Source: Promethearchaeota archaeon (lineage in GTDB: Archaea; Asgardarchaeota; Lokiarchaeia; Sigyniarchaeales; SOKP01). From it: a DNA stretch of 64,000 bases. Positions 44,098 to 53,080 of the stretch are shown piece by piece (the first letter of the stretch is position 1; each line of letters starts with the position of its first letter). A program made the position numbers and the translations under genes. Below the pieces are notes generated by a model. The model saw nothing but the letters and a program-made list of their open reading frames with translations, was not told the DNA's origin and did no database searches. The stretch lies in NCBI GenBank assembly GCA_029838195.1, contig JALGVJ010000004.1:173476-237475 (forward strand), written 5' to 3'.

Positions 44098-45258
44098 TCA
44101 AACCTCCACTTTTTTAATTTTAAATACAAGATAAGCCAAGAATAGAAAAACTAAACTAATCAAGTTTAATGGGATAAAATCTTCAAGAGAAATGGATAAT
44201 CCCTTAAGTGTAATGCCGGTTAACAGGGAGATCGCATGACCTAATGGTAGACTATTGATTAATACTAGCATTACGGGAGACAAGGAGGATTCATCGACAA
44301 AAGCTCCCGAGAAGATTAGAATTGTAATGAAAAACATGATATAAAGTTGATTTGCAGTTTGTTCTGAAGGACTTATGGCTGATATGAATAATCCAATGCA
44401 CGTGCCACAAAATCCGATGGATACCAACACCAGATATAGCTCGAGTAAAGAACCTAAAGAATATAACCCAAATAACGCAATAGTAACAAAAATTTCTGCT
44501 GATTGTAAGATCATGATCAAGGTATTTGCTAATAACTTGCTTAAAATGATTTCGATTTTTGCTGTCGGAGTTAATAACATTCGAGGAAGCGGCCCTTCGG
44601 AAACAATGGAAAGCGAGGTTAGATTCATTGTCGTTCCTAGAACGATAAGAGGAAGCATGATGGAAACGGCATAATTTAAAACTTGTGTTTCCCAAAAGGG
44701 AACATCAAATTCGAGGGAAGGCGCCATGACGGTCATGTTTTCTGTCATTCCCACTTCAATCCGGAATAAAGCAATGGGCTCTTGCAAGGATACTTCAATG
44801 GCGGCTACTGCGTTTAAATCTGAACCATCGACATGATAAATGATAACAGGATCTACTTTCTTAATAACGGATTCAGAAAAGTTTTCAGGTAATACGATAA
44901 ACACATCAATGGTTTCTTGCCTCAATAATTCAATATATCTATTAAAAGTATACTCATATCCAGAATAATTATGAGCAATATACGATTCATAGAGACCGAA
45001 AGAACTCGTATTATCCCGCATTATGGAAATAAAAACATCATCATACTGATGCGCATCCTTCTCCTTTCTAAAACCCTTCCAACAATGCATTTCATCCTTA
45101 CTTAAAACCGCGGCATTAAAATATTTCGTCGGGCCTCCCCCTGAAGTGAGACCAAATACGATAATTAAAATTAAGGGGATAAGAAACAAAAGGATGAGAG
45201 TCCTTCTATCAGATCGAATACGACCAAATTCTTTAAAAATCAACCCGCGAATATTCAA
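44098..45258 (-). CDS. ABC-2-type transporter permease (first)
   Basis: This 386-residue permease opens the operon. The first helix is LILLFLIPLILIIVFGLTSGG (about 21-41), a large extracytoplasmic loop runs to about residue 175, and five helices follow, with SEGPLPRMLLTPTAKIEIILSKL as the cytoplasmic coupling segment. It begins at TTG 45258 with AAGGGGG about 12 bases upstream. Sequence and layout are parallel to the next permease, so the two are paralogous halves of an exporter. The substrate is unknown. Confidence 0.88.
   Translation of the reverse strand: MNIRGLIFKEFGRIRSDRRTLILLFLIPLILIIVFGLTSGGGPTKYFNAAVLSKDEMHCWKGFRKEKDAHQYDDVFISIMRDNTSSFGLYESYIAHNYSGYEYTFNRYIELLRQETIDVFIVLPENFSESVIKKVDPVIIYHVDGSDLNAVAAIEVSLQEPIALFRIEVGMTENMTVMAPSLEFDVPFWETQVLNYAVSIMLPLIVLGTTMNLTSLSIVSEGPLPRMLLTPTAKIEIILSKLLANTLIMILQSAEIFVTIALFGLYSLGSLLELYLVLVSIGFCGTCIGLFISAISPSEQTANQLYIMFFITILIFSGAFVDESSLSPVMLVLINSLPLGHAISLLTGITLKGLSISLEDFIPLNLISLVFLFLAYLVFKIKKVEV
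44103..44107 (-). promoter_or_regulatory. Shine-Dalgarno that fixes the second permease start at GTG 44096
   Basis: GGAGG lies in the last codons of the first permease gene and six bases before GTG 44096. The spacing is optimal for that GTG and impossible for the upstream TTG, which lies before it. Confidence 0.6.
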
Positions 45259-45669
45259 GAAATGAGTCTACCCCCTTATTTTGATATTTAACAATAATAA
45301 ATTAAATTTCTTTCTTTTATTTTTTTTTATTTTTAACACGCAAATTAGAAAAATTATAGTAATTTAGATTTCACAAAGCCTCACTCCTAAAATTAATAGT
45401 AGTAATATTTCCTTTAATTAAAATAGTAGTGATTGAGATTTGTTAGAATAAAGAAAAAATAACAAATATTTTTTTTTCATTCCTGTTTTCTAAAACCACT
45501 ATGATCCGTGTCTCAAGCGTTCAGTATAAAATGAATGAATTTAAAAAAATAGAGAAAAAATCACTTCTTAATACAATGTAAATTAAATTATATTGATGAG
45601 AAAGAGATATCAATTGAGAATTTGGATTCAAATAAATAACTTTTTTTTTAATCGATAAAATCATGATTT
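45259..45669. other. 411-bp gene-free region
   Basis: This must contain the promoter of the ABC operon. It is very AT-rich with several T runs (near 45318 and 45470) that could end the sulfatase-like gene's transcript. No RNA gene, repeat or coding frame is recognised. Confidence 0.4.
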
Positions 45670-47112
45670 CTACATGAGATAAGTATTTTGAAACCATTCT
45701 TCTAAATTTTTAAATCTTCTCGATTTAAACGATAAGAGGAGATGATTGCGAGCATCCTTATTTATTCTTTCAAACAAAGCCTTACAAAGATCTGGATTGT
45801 CTCTGGCAATATCGTGTTCCCATTTAGGATCCTTGCTAAGATCAAATAATTTTTGAAAAGTTTGGTCATTAGAAGTTATTAAGGCATGATGATCATCTTT
45901 ATATAGCGTCCAAAGGGCCATTCCACAAGTCACGTAATTTCTTCCTTCAATAAAATGATCATCTTCGTTAACAAACACGGATAAATCTATACCTTCAAAA
46001 ATATCCGGAATTTCTTTATTTAAAAATCCAAGAATCGTAGGCAAGACATCATGAATGTACACGTGCGTTTTTTTCACGCGCTTAGGCCCATTTACTCCGC
46101 CAGGAGGTTTGATAATAAAGGGAATCTCAACTAATTCAGGATATAAGAAAGTAGGAATTTTTCCAATAGCTCCATGCTCCCCTAATAAGTGCCCATGATC
46201 ACTAGTTAAAATAATTAAAGAATCTTCATATAGCTCCATTTCTTTCAATTTTTCCATGAAATATCCAAACCACGCATCACATTGAGAAACTTCTCCCGCA
46301 TAACAAGCTCTCATGCAGTTTAATTCTTCTTCAGATAAATAATCATGAGTCTCAGAATAGAGAGGATGTATGATTTTATTACCATTATAGTTCTCATCTA
46401 AATAGAGATTTAAATATTTATCAGGAGGATCCCAAGGCTCATGCGGGTCGAACTCATCAATTAAAAGAAAGACATTATTATAGTGTTTTAAAGTTTCCAA
46501 CGTTTCAACAGCTTGTCGAAAAGTTCTTGCCGGAAAATAATCTTTTTCTTCTTTTCTATCCTGGACATTGGCGAGATATCGATTTAATAAGAGTTTTTGT
46601 ATTTGAACTTGCGAGCGATTTTCTTTAGTCTTTTTTATTAAGAACTGGCGTACAAGTTGATTAATTTCTCGTTTATCTCCCTTTATTCTCGCCCGATATT
46701 TATCAAATTCTTGTCCCCGAATGAAATGCCATTCATCAAATCCAAGATGGAAATTCATGTTGGGTTTAAATTGATGATACGTGCTGGAAATAAAAGCTGT
46801 AATAAAGGCAAATCGATTTAAATACTCTGATAGATGAACTTGATGGGAAGGAATGGGAGTCCAACCGGGCGATTCAGTCATATCATCTGTTCGAAGGTAG
46901 GGTGGATCGTTATCAAAAGGAAATGTTCGAATGCCGGTATGAATCGCTCTTCGAGCTGGAATAGTTGGTAAAGATTCGGGATAAGCATTATCAAATACTA
47001 TCGCGTCTTTAGCAAATGCATCGAAATTAGGTGTTTTTATCCAGTCATTGCCATGAGTTTTTCCCGTGTGATCTTTACGGAGTGTATCAAAAATGATGAG
47101 AAAGATTTTCAT
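45670..47112 (-). CDS. Sulfatase-superfamily hydrolase with Thr in place of the formylglycine residue
   Basis: This 480-residue alkaline-phosphatase/sulfatase fold enzyme has the first metal-ligand motif at FDTLRKDHTG near residue 8-17, ILTSDHGHLLGEHG as the second metal site, and NFDAFAKDAIVFDNAYPESLP before the nucleophile. The sulfatase motif is C/S-x-P-x-R; here it is TIPAR (50-54), so Thr stands at the modified position and no formylglycine can be formed. It may therefore be a phosphodiesterase, phosphatase or phosphotransferase rather than a true sulfatase. No signal peptide is seen, so it is likely cytoplasmic. Confidence 0.82.
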   Translation of the reverse strand: MKIFLIIFDTLRKDHTGKTHGNDWIKTPNFDAFAKDAIVFDNAYPESLPTIPARRAIHTGIRTFPFDNDPPYLRTDDMTESPGWTPIPSHQVHLSEYLNRFAFITAFISSTYHQFKPNMNFHLGFDEWHFIRGQEFDKYRARIKGDKREINQLVRQFLIKKTKENRSQVQIQKLLLNRYLANVQDRKEEKDYFPARTFRQAVETLETLKHYNNVFLLIDEFDPHEPWDPPDKYLNLYLDENYNGNKIIHPLYSETHDYLSEEELNCMRACYAGEVSQCDAWFGYFMEKLKEMELYEDSLIILTSDHGHLLGEHGAIGKIPTFLYPELVEIPFIIKPPGGVNGPKRVKKTHVYIHDVLPTILGFLNKEIPDIFEGIDLSVFVNEDDHFIEGRNYVTCGMALWTLYKDDHHALITSNDQTFQKLFDLSKDPKWEHDIARDNPDLCKALFERINKDARNHLLLSFKSRRFKNLEEWFQNTYLM

Positions 47113-47251
47113 GAGCTTCGCTTACAATAATTTATTATGATGAATTTACTTATTATTTTATTTAAATGATTCATTTTAATTGAAAATTTATATTCTTTTT
47201 AAAGTAAAGAGAAATGAGTTTTTATGCGTGGTAACCAAAATTAAGTATTGT

Positions 47252-48229
47252 TCATTGCTTGATTAATTCCTTTAAGATTAAAAGCATAGAAAAAATATCG
47301 TGATAATTATGTTCAATGCATTTTTTAACCAATCCAACGTAGCGCTTTGGATTGTCCACATATTTACGATAACACAAGCCCACTAAACTGCTTGGTAATA
47401 CGTTCTCTCTTTGAAAATCTAATAATTGACATTCAATATTCGTTAAAGTATAATTATCATGCAATCCCTTATATTTTCGGCGACAATTATGATAGAGATC
47501 CACGTGGTAATAAAGTGTATTGCTCTTTTCATAAGGATCTTCGTTATCATATACCAAAGGATTCTCATCAAAAAAATATAATAATCTATTGGCAATATAA
47601 GGGATGTCATAACTCTTTCCATTATATGTAATAAAGCCTTTAAAGTTTGGAAGCACGATTTTTTTGAAATGCTCTAAAACCGCCACTTCTTCTTCTAATT
47701 GGCGTGCAAAATATTGTAAAATGCGAAATTTATCCTTATCTTGATATCCCATCCCTAAGATAATAATGGGACTATCATATAAATCTAATGTTTCAATATC
47801 AAGAAAAAGAAGATCCTTTTTCTCAAAACAAAAAAGTAAATCTATATCATGAATGTATCTATTTTGAATAAGATGGGAAAAGTCCTTTTCTTTAATTAAC
47901 TTTAATAGTTCATTTGCCGAATCTTTGTAACGCACGTTATATATTAAATCCTCTATGGTGTTAATCCCTCTCCTAAATAATTGCTGCTCAATTACCTCTC
48001 CTACCTGATATATGGCTTTTAAATTCCCTAATAAGTGTTTTCGGGTAATAGATAAATCTAATTCGATATCAGGATGCTCAATTTCCCATTGAATTTCCAT
48101 GAAGCATCCCATATCATTCTCTCGAATCACGTGATTAGGAAATAATTCTGTAAGGGTTTTTCCCTTATATTTACTGATATCCTCTGAAATATCAACACTA
48201 AATTCATCAAAATTTAAACGAAAATCCAT
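47252..48229 (-). CDS. YprB-like RNase H-fold exonuclease
   Basis: This 325-residue protein has a DnaQ/RNase H-like domain in the C-terminal two thirds. The first acidic motif is LLFLDIETLDLYDSPIIILG (DxE), the second lies in FKGFITYNGKSYDIPYI (with NG..D), and the last in HNYHDIFSMLLIL. This is the YprB/RNase_H_2 family pattern of 3'-5' exonucleases. The N-terminal 130 residues contain a helix-hairpin-like segment (FRRGINTIEDLIYNV). The natural substrate is unknown. Confidence 0.82.
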   Translation of the reverse strand: MDFRLNFDEFSVDISEDISKYKGKTLTELFPNHVIRENDMGCFMEIQWEIEHPDIELDLSITRKHLLGNLKAIYQVGEVIEQQLFRRGINTIEDLIYNVRYKDSANELLKLIKEKDFSHLIQNRYIHDIDLLFCFEKKDLLFLDIETLDLYDSPIIILGMGYQDKDKFRILQYFARQLEEEVAVLEHFKKIVLPNFKGFITYNGKSYDIPYIANRLLYFFDENPLVYDNEDPYEKSNTLYYHVDLYHNCRRKYKGLHDNYTLTNIECQLLDFQRENVLPSSLVGLCYRKYVDNPKRYVGLVKKCIEHNYHDIFSMLLILKELIKQ

Positions 48230-48402
48230 TATTCCTCTCTTAGCATTGCGTATTATTTAAGAATAAAAGGCCATTGAATTTTAATAAAATAATACATCAG
48301 AACCTTTTTAATTTAAACTTTTATAATTAAAAATAACATGAAAAAAATCTAAACTCTTTGTTTCTTCCTAAAGGTTTCCCCTTTAAATCATTATTATAGC
48401 TT

Positions 48403-49749
48403 TCATTTAAAAAACATGTCAATGTTCGGAATGGTATCCTCATATCTTGAAGGAGATGCCCCCGTTTTGAAGAATTTTCTAGATTCCGAATCTTCTAATA
48501 CATAGTTCGAACCTCCTCCGTGGATCATGCAATAGGGATCTAAAAATCCAATTGGCGCAGAATATTGGCGAATGAATCCGCGCCCGCCCATCGTCCTGAA
48601 GCAATGAATAGCACTTTCAAAAGCTAACTCTGTTGTTTGGATTTTTAGCCCCATGGTATTCGCCGCCATTATTTTTGAAGTCCCTAACTCGGGATGAATA
48701 TCTAATTCCCGAACGTAATTAATTAAAGCAGAGATCAAAAGATTTAATTGACGTATGTTTTCAGAAATTGGGAATCGAATGACTTGATATTTATGTAACC
48801 TTCGATTGAACTGATGCCTATTTAACGCCCACGTGTGAGAATATAAGAGTTTTTTCATCGCATCTCCTAAAGCCTCTGCTGAAATTACAAGACGCTCCTC
48901 TGTCAATTGGTGAAACGCAATCTCTAAGCCATGACCTTGAAGTAAATTTTCACGAGGAATGTCCACCCGATCAAAAATTAATCGACTTACGAAAGCGTCG
49001 TTCATACCGTACGTCCTAATTCTTGCTGAGCGAAAATTCTTTAATTTCTGATGCTCCGTATCCACGATTACTGCTCCTATGGGTCCATTATTCAAGCGAC
49101 CATATAGCACTAAGTAATCACATAACATGCCATTCGTGATGAAAACTTTTTTACCTTTAGCAATAATCTTATCGTCTTGGACTTGTAGATTTAGCTCCAT
49201 ACTGGAAATATCACTCCCAGCATTAAATTCAGTCATTGCGGAAGCAGCTATTGCGCCGTCTCTTGCAACCGGCAGCAAGAATTTTTCTCTTTGGTAATCA
49301 TTAGCCTTGTAATCAACAGGATTACAATAAAGGGTACCACCGGCTAAGCGTCCCATTTCCACGCTCCAATTTCCGGCAATATATCGTTCGCTATATTCCG
49401 ACCACCTGCCACCGCATAAAGCAAAGGCGATTAGGGCATTTCTCATTACTTTTCCGACTTCATGTTCATCTTTATCAACCAGAACCGTGCTATAATATCC
49501 TTTTTGAGCTAGTTTTTTCATGATGCGGAAGATGATTTCTTTTTTTTTATCTTGGGTGGGCTCTTCCACGTAATAATTAAGTTCTTCCAATTCTCTCAAA
49601 TCCTCATCAAGTTCTTTTTCGAGAAATTCGTAGAATTCTTCTAAAAACTCTTTTTCATTAGGTTTTAGAAGCGGATTGTTCAAAATATCGAGTTCCGGCA
49701 CGTAGCGCGTTATTCGAATCGGTTCAAATTCACGTAATCTTATATCCAT
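48403..49749 (-). CDS. Acyl-CoA dehydrogenase family protein
   Basis: This 448-residue flavoprotein follows the acyl-CoA dehydrogenase fold. TEFNAGSDISSMELNLQVQDD is the FAD/substrate loop, FITNGMLCDYLVLYGRL the middle beta-domain, and FRTMGGRGFIRQYSAP the C-terminal helix bundle motif. The catalytic Glu could not be assigned with confidence, and the N-terminal 60 residues are more acidic than usual. It would introduce a 2,3 double bond in acyl-CoA, with electrons going to an electron-transfer flavoprotein, or belong to a divergent branch. Thiolase and hydroxyacyl-CoA dehydrogenase genes elsewhere in the window suit an acyl-CoA pathway. Confidence 0.82.
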   Translation of the reverse strand: MDIRLREFEPIRITRYVPELDILNNPLLKPNEKEFLEEFYEFLEKELDEDLRELEELNYYVEEPTQDKKKEIIFRIMKKLAQKGYYSTVLVDKDEHEVGKVMRNALIAFALCGGRWSEYSERYIAGNWSVEMGRLAGGTLYCNPVDYKANDYQREKFLLPVARDGAIAASAMTEFNAGSDISSMELNLQVQDDKIIAKGKKVFITNGMLCDYLVLYGRLNNGPIGAVIVDTEHQKLKNFRSARIRTYGMNDAFVSRLIFDRVDIPRENLLQGHGLEIAFHQLTEERLVISAEALGDAMKKLLYSHTWALNRHQFNRRLHKYQVIRFPISENIRQLNLLISALINYVRELDIHPELGTSKIMAANTMGLKIQTTELAFESAIHCFRTMGGRGFIRQYSAPIGFLDPYCMIHGGGSNYVLEDSESRKFFKTGASPSRYEDTIPNIDMFFK

Positions 49750-50072
49750 TTTTTATCTTCTTTTTGTTTTTTATTAGGTATACTAATTGGTAAATAGTAA
49801 AAGATATAAATAAATGTTATAAAAAAGGTCAATAATTTTACGTTGATTTTTTGATGAGAAGTGTTGATGGTGAAAATTAAAATGTATGTTTAGTATATAG
49901 AATAAAAATATAAATTCAAGAAATTTAATTCAATTTTAAATTCAGAGGGAAAAAATTACATCCGGTATATTTGTAAAATAAGATACAATCAAGTTAAAGC
50001 GATAAATTCATAATTCTCCAATTATATCAATATTAATTATTTAAAAGAAAAACCTAAAAAAAAAAAGTTAAA
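49750..50072. other. 323-bp gene-free region
   Basis: The stretch is AT-rich and lies between two genes on the minus strand. It should hold the acyl-CoA dehydrogenase promoter. Nothing else is seen. Confidence 0.4.
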
Positions 50073-50675
50073 TTAAAAAGTAAATCCTGCTGGTAAATCG
50101 GATTCAGGTGTATTTTCTGGAACGAACATTAAATCTAAAATAGTATAGGTAGGATCTTTAGTCCTAAAAATGGGAATAACTCTTTTACCAATTTTCGGTT
50201 CACCTACCGCTAAAACACTCATTAAAATAGTCTTCACTTCCTCGTCGAATTCAACATTAATAAACTTGATTGGTTTCGGTAACATGTTAAAAGCACCTGA
50301 ACGATGTGTAATGATGAAAGAATGAATGCGAGCACAATTTTTTGCTTTATCCGTTATATCTACTATCATGGCTTTACGGAGACAATCAGGACAATAGATT
50401 CTGAAGGGTTCAAAAACAGACCCTTTTGCAAGACAATTATCATTATCACAGCGGGTTGCCAATAATCGCCCTTTTCCTAATGATTCAAAAAAAATGGCTT
50501 CTCCTCCATAAGAATGAATATACGTCATATCTCGTGGATTCGTGATTCCTGCTAACTTATTTTCATTTTTATCGAAAATGGGTTGGTTTTTTTCAATAAT
50601 ATGAAATTTTCCTCGTATCTTATATTTTCCATCAATAACCTCAACAAATCCCATTTCTTCTTCTGTTTTTGGCAT
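50073..50675 (-). CDS. DUF35 OB-fold, zinc-ribbon acyl-CoA-associated protein
   Basis: This 200-residue DUF35 protein has a rubredoxin-like zinc ribbon (CDNDNC then CPDC, the first pair with a four-residue spacing instead of two) followed by an OB fold (ARIHSFIITHRSGAFNMLPKPIKF). In archaea such proteins hold thiolase and HMG-CoA synthase together and help pass acetoacetyl-CoA. A frame begins at TTG 50684, but GGAGG (50686-50690) is spaced ten bases from ATG 50675 and touches the TTG, so ATG 50675 is the start, five bases after the thiolase stop. The close coupling supports a complex with the thiolase. Confidence 0.85.
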   Translation of the reverse strand: MPKTEEEMGFVEVIDGKYKIRGKFHIIEKNQPIFDKNENKLAGITNPRDMTYIHSYGGEAIFFESLGKGRLLATRCDNDNCLAKGSVFEPFRIYCPDCLRKAMIVDITDKAKNCARIHSFIITHRSGAFNMLPKPIKFINVEFDEEVKTILMSVLAVGEPKIGKRVIPIFRTKDPTYTILDLMFVPENTPESDLPAGFTF

Positions 50676-50680
50676 TTTTT

Positions 50681-52102
50681 TCAATCCTCCTTTAATAGGT
50701 TATTTGGATTCATTAGTATGGTACACGTGACGTGCGATCCTACTCCAGCATGACTAATTGCTAAGCCTCTTTTTGCATCTTTTACTTGTAAACTTGTCCA
50801 ATCTTTAGGTTTTTGCCTTCCAAATGCTTCCCATTTTTCCCATGGCTCATGAATTTCATCCCAACGATTCCATAATTGATAAGCAATTTCGGCAATTTGC
50901 ATTAACCCCGTCGCACCTACAGCATGCATGCAACCCAATAATCCTCCAGAAAGATTGCTTGGTAATTTTCCGGGTTTTCTCGTGTGTGGATTAATGAGAT
51001 ATGCATCCCCCGATTCAATATACTCAGCTCCATGTCCGTACGGTCGAATGCCAATATCTTCATAAGTTTGAATATCACTAATTGTAAAAGCATCGTGAAG
51101 TTCAATAACATCTAAATCTTCTGTTGGGTCCACGACACCAGCCATCCGATATGCATAATTAGCCGCCATTCGAGCAGCTAAAAACCCCGTAAAACCGGGA
51201 TACCTATCGCCACCGGGAAATTCTTTACCTAAGTTGTCATATTGACCAGGACTTTCATTAGGTAATAATGGTATAGGCATGTTCCTACGATCTCCCACTC
51301 TTAATGTATGGCTTCCTGCTGCAATATAAATCCTTAATGGTTTATCCGTGATTTCATAAGCAGTCTTCTCATCACAGACAATACCGCAAGCGGCTCCGAC
51401 ACTCATGAGGCAACAATCAAGAACTCTTAATGGGTGTGCTACAACGGGTGAATTTTTAACGTCTTCGATAGTAATATCAAGACCTCCATGAGCATGAGGG
51501 TTCATTCGAGCATATCCTCGATTTTTAACTGCAATTTTTGCCATAGTATCCCGAAAGGAAGGATCTTCTTTCGCAAAGATTTTCCAGTAGCGTTGAGCCA
51601 TTACTGCATAATAGCCAGTATAAATATGGCCGAGCGGAGTTTCCCAATCCTTATCTGCCGCGCATGCAATGAGATGATTTCCTTCATCCGTAGGAACTTC
51701 ATCCATTCGTTCCCATCCCATTGCTAAGGCGCAATCGCTATAACCCGAAGCTACAGTTTTGACGGCTTCCCACATTGTAGACCCTCCCGTAGCACCTCCT
51801 GTTTTTACGCCAATATTTCCTAAGGGATCGAGACCTAAACGATCATGAATGACAGCTTCACCTAATAATTGATCGCCAAAATGATCGGCGAAATGACCAT
51901 AATAACACGTATGAATGTATTGTTTTAATTCAGTTGGAGTCATATTAACAAAATTTGCCGCTTCTGTAAAAGCTTGTATGCATAATTCTTCTGTTCGAGT
52001 CGTTGGAAAAGCTCTATCGAACTTTGACATGCCTACAGTGACTAAATAGACGGGGCGCATTAATTTTGGAATTTTTAATTGTTTATCACTAAATTTTATC
52101 AT
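50681..52102 (-). CDS. Thiolase-like protein lacking the usual nucleophilic cysteine
   Basis: This 473-residue protein has the thiolase fold of the SCP2/archaeal type, with HAVGATGLMQIAEIAYQLW near the C-terminus (catalytic His) and a final SHAGVGSHVTCTI. Where thiolases carry the acylated Cys in a CxSG motif, this sequence has VKTGGATGGSTMWEAV (TGGATGG at 101-107), with no Cys. Cys124 in SDCALAMGW is too far along to serve. It could be a non-catalytic or altered thiolase that needs the coupled DUF35 protein. Typical reaction: acetyl-CoA transfer to or from acyl-CoA. ATG 52102 is the first Met. Confidence 0.85.
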   Translation of the reverse strand: MIKFSDKQLKIPKLMRPVYLVTVGMSKFDRAFPTTRTEELCIQAFTEAANFVNMTPTELKQYIHTCYYGHFADHFGDQLLGEAVIHDRLGLDPLGNIGVKTGGATGGSTMWEAVKTVASGYSDCALAMGWERMDEVPTDEGNHLIACAADKDWETPLGHIYTGYYAVMAQRYWKIFAKEDPSFRDTMAKIAVKNRGYARMNPHAHGGLDITIEDVKNSPVVAHPLRVLDCCLMSVGAACGIVCDEKTAYEITDKPLRIYIAAGSHTLRVGDRRNMPIPLLPNESPGQYDNLGKEFPGGDRYPGFTGFLAARMAANYAYRMAGVVDPTEDLDVIELHDAFTISDIQTYEDIGIRPYGHGAEYIESGDAYLINPHTRKPGKLPSNLSGGLLGCMHAVGATGLMQIAEIAYQLWNRWDEIHEPWEKWEAFGRQKPKDWTSLQVKDAKRGLAISHAGVGSHVTCTILMNPNNLLKED

Positions 52103-52422
52103 GATTCATTCATCACTTTTGTATAAATTATAATATTAACTATTAAAAATTTTCTTAATATGATAATGAGAAAGCGAAAAAAAGAAAAAATCTTTAATGT
52201 TTAAGATATCAATTCAAACGGAACAAAATTTAATAAAATTGATAAATTCAGAAGTGAATTATTTGACAAGCTATTCTCATTTTATTTACAAAAAGATTGT
52301 GGAATAAAAAATGGAATTTAATTGAAAAATAAGAAACTTGACATTTAACTTTCTTGAATGATGACATTTAAATATTTTAAAACGATATTAATATTAGAAC
52401 AAAAAAACCATTTTATTCTTTC
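52103..52422. other. 320-bp gene-free region
   Basis: This is the divergent spacer between the thiolase operon and the small zinc-ribbon gene. AT-rich, with a TATA-like AAATATTTTAAAA near 52370-52382 placed suitably for the latter. No RNA gene or repeat is recognised. Confidence 0.4.
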
Positions 52423-52650
52423 ATGAATTTTATTTGCCCTTCTTGCTTTTCAACGGACTACAGAGAGTCCAAAAAATATTATAAGTGTAAGCATTGTGGA
52501 AAACTCTATGATAAAGACCTATATAAAGAATTCGGAGAAAACGCAATGTCTAGAAAAGAAGCAAGATCTTTGGCAAGAGGGTTAAAAGAAGCTTTTGGAG
52601 ATAACATTCCATGGGAAGAAATTCTTAAAGATTTAGATGAGTTAAAATAA
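52423..52650 (+). CDS. Small zinc-ribbon protein
   Basis: This 75-residue protein has two CxxC pairs (CPSC at 5-8 and CKHC at 22-25) forming a zinc ribbon, followed by a charged helical C-terminal half (SRKEARSLARGLKEAFGDNIPWEEIL). It might bind nucleic acid or a protein partner. It begins at ATG 52423 close after a TATA-like stretch. No named family is recognised. Confidence 0.65.
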   Translation: MNFICPSCFSTDYRESKKYYKCKHCGKLYDKDLYKEFGENAMSRKEARSLARGLKEAFGDNIPWEEILKDLDELK

Positions 52651-53080
52651 GGATTTAAAGATTTAAACTTTCTCATCTCAAATTATCTCTTATAAAATAC
52701 TCTTCTTCATCTCTTTTAATTTGTTCTCTGATAAGTTCATTTAATCTTTTAATAGAATTTAAGTCTTTTCTAAATCCAACCAAATCAATAAAATTTGATT
52801 TCTTCAATACGTGAGTTATTAATGATTTTTACGGTTAATACAAGAAATTTAGGAATTTTTTTTAAAAATGTGAATGCTGAATCGGTACATCCAGTTGCTC
52901 ATGAATGTCGTCAACAATTTCCGAAAAAAATTAAACTAATCGAAAAGAGCAAGAAACGTAATGGAAATAAAAAGAAATCATTAATACATGCAATAAATTA
53001 TATTTTAATCAATGAATGCGGCGATTTGATATAGAACGCAAAAAAATTTATAAATTTTGAAGAAAAAATTCAACAATTCT
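52651..53080. other. 430-bp stretch with decayed coding remnant
   Basis: No intact gene is present. On the minus strand, 52673-52898 is open and ends in a strongly protein-like, charged helix. The rest is AT-rich spacer before the FAD oxidoreductase stop. Confidence 0.4.
52673..52898 (-). pseudogene. Possible C-terminal remnant of a decayed gene
   Basis: A minus-strand frame of 75 codons has no ATG, and its last 45 residues (for example VGFRKDLNSIKRLNELIREQ) look like real coding sequence: amphipathic, charged, with balanced hydrophobics. Upstream, past a run of eight A bases, another frame also looks protein-like (VDDIHEQLDVPIQHSHF), suggesting a frameshifted pseudogene. The family is not recognised. 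It may be chance in AT-rich DNA. Confidence 0.3.

Noticed and set aside
52795..53034. Plus-strand frame of 79 codons with a lysine-rich end
   Set aside because: It lies antisense to a more protein-like minus-strand remnant, has a TTG start with no Shine-Dalgarno, and no recognisable motif.
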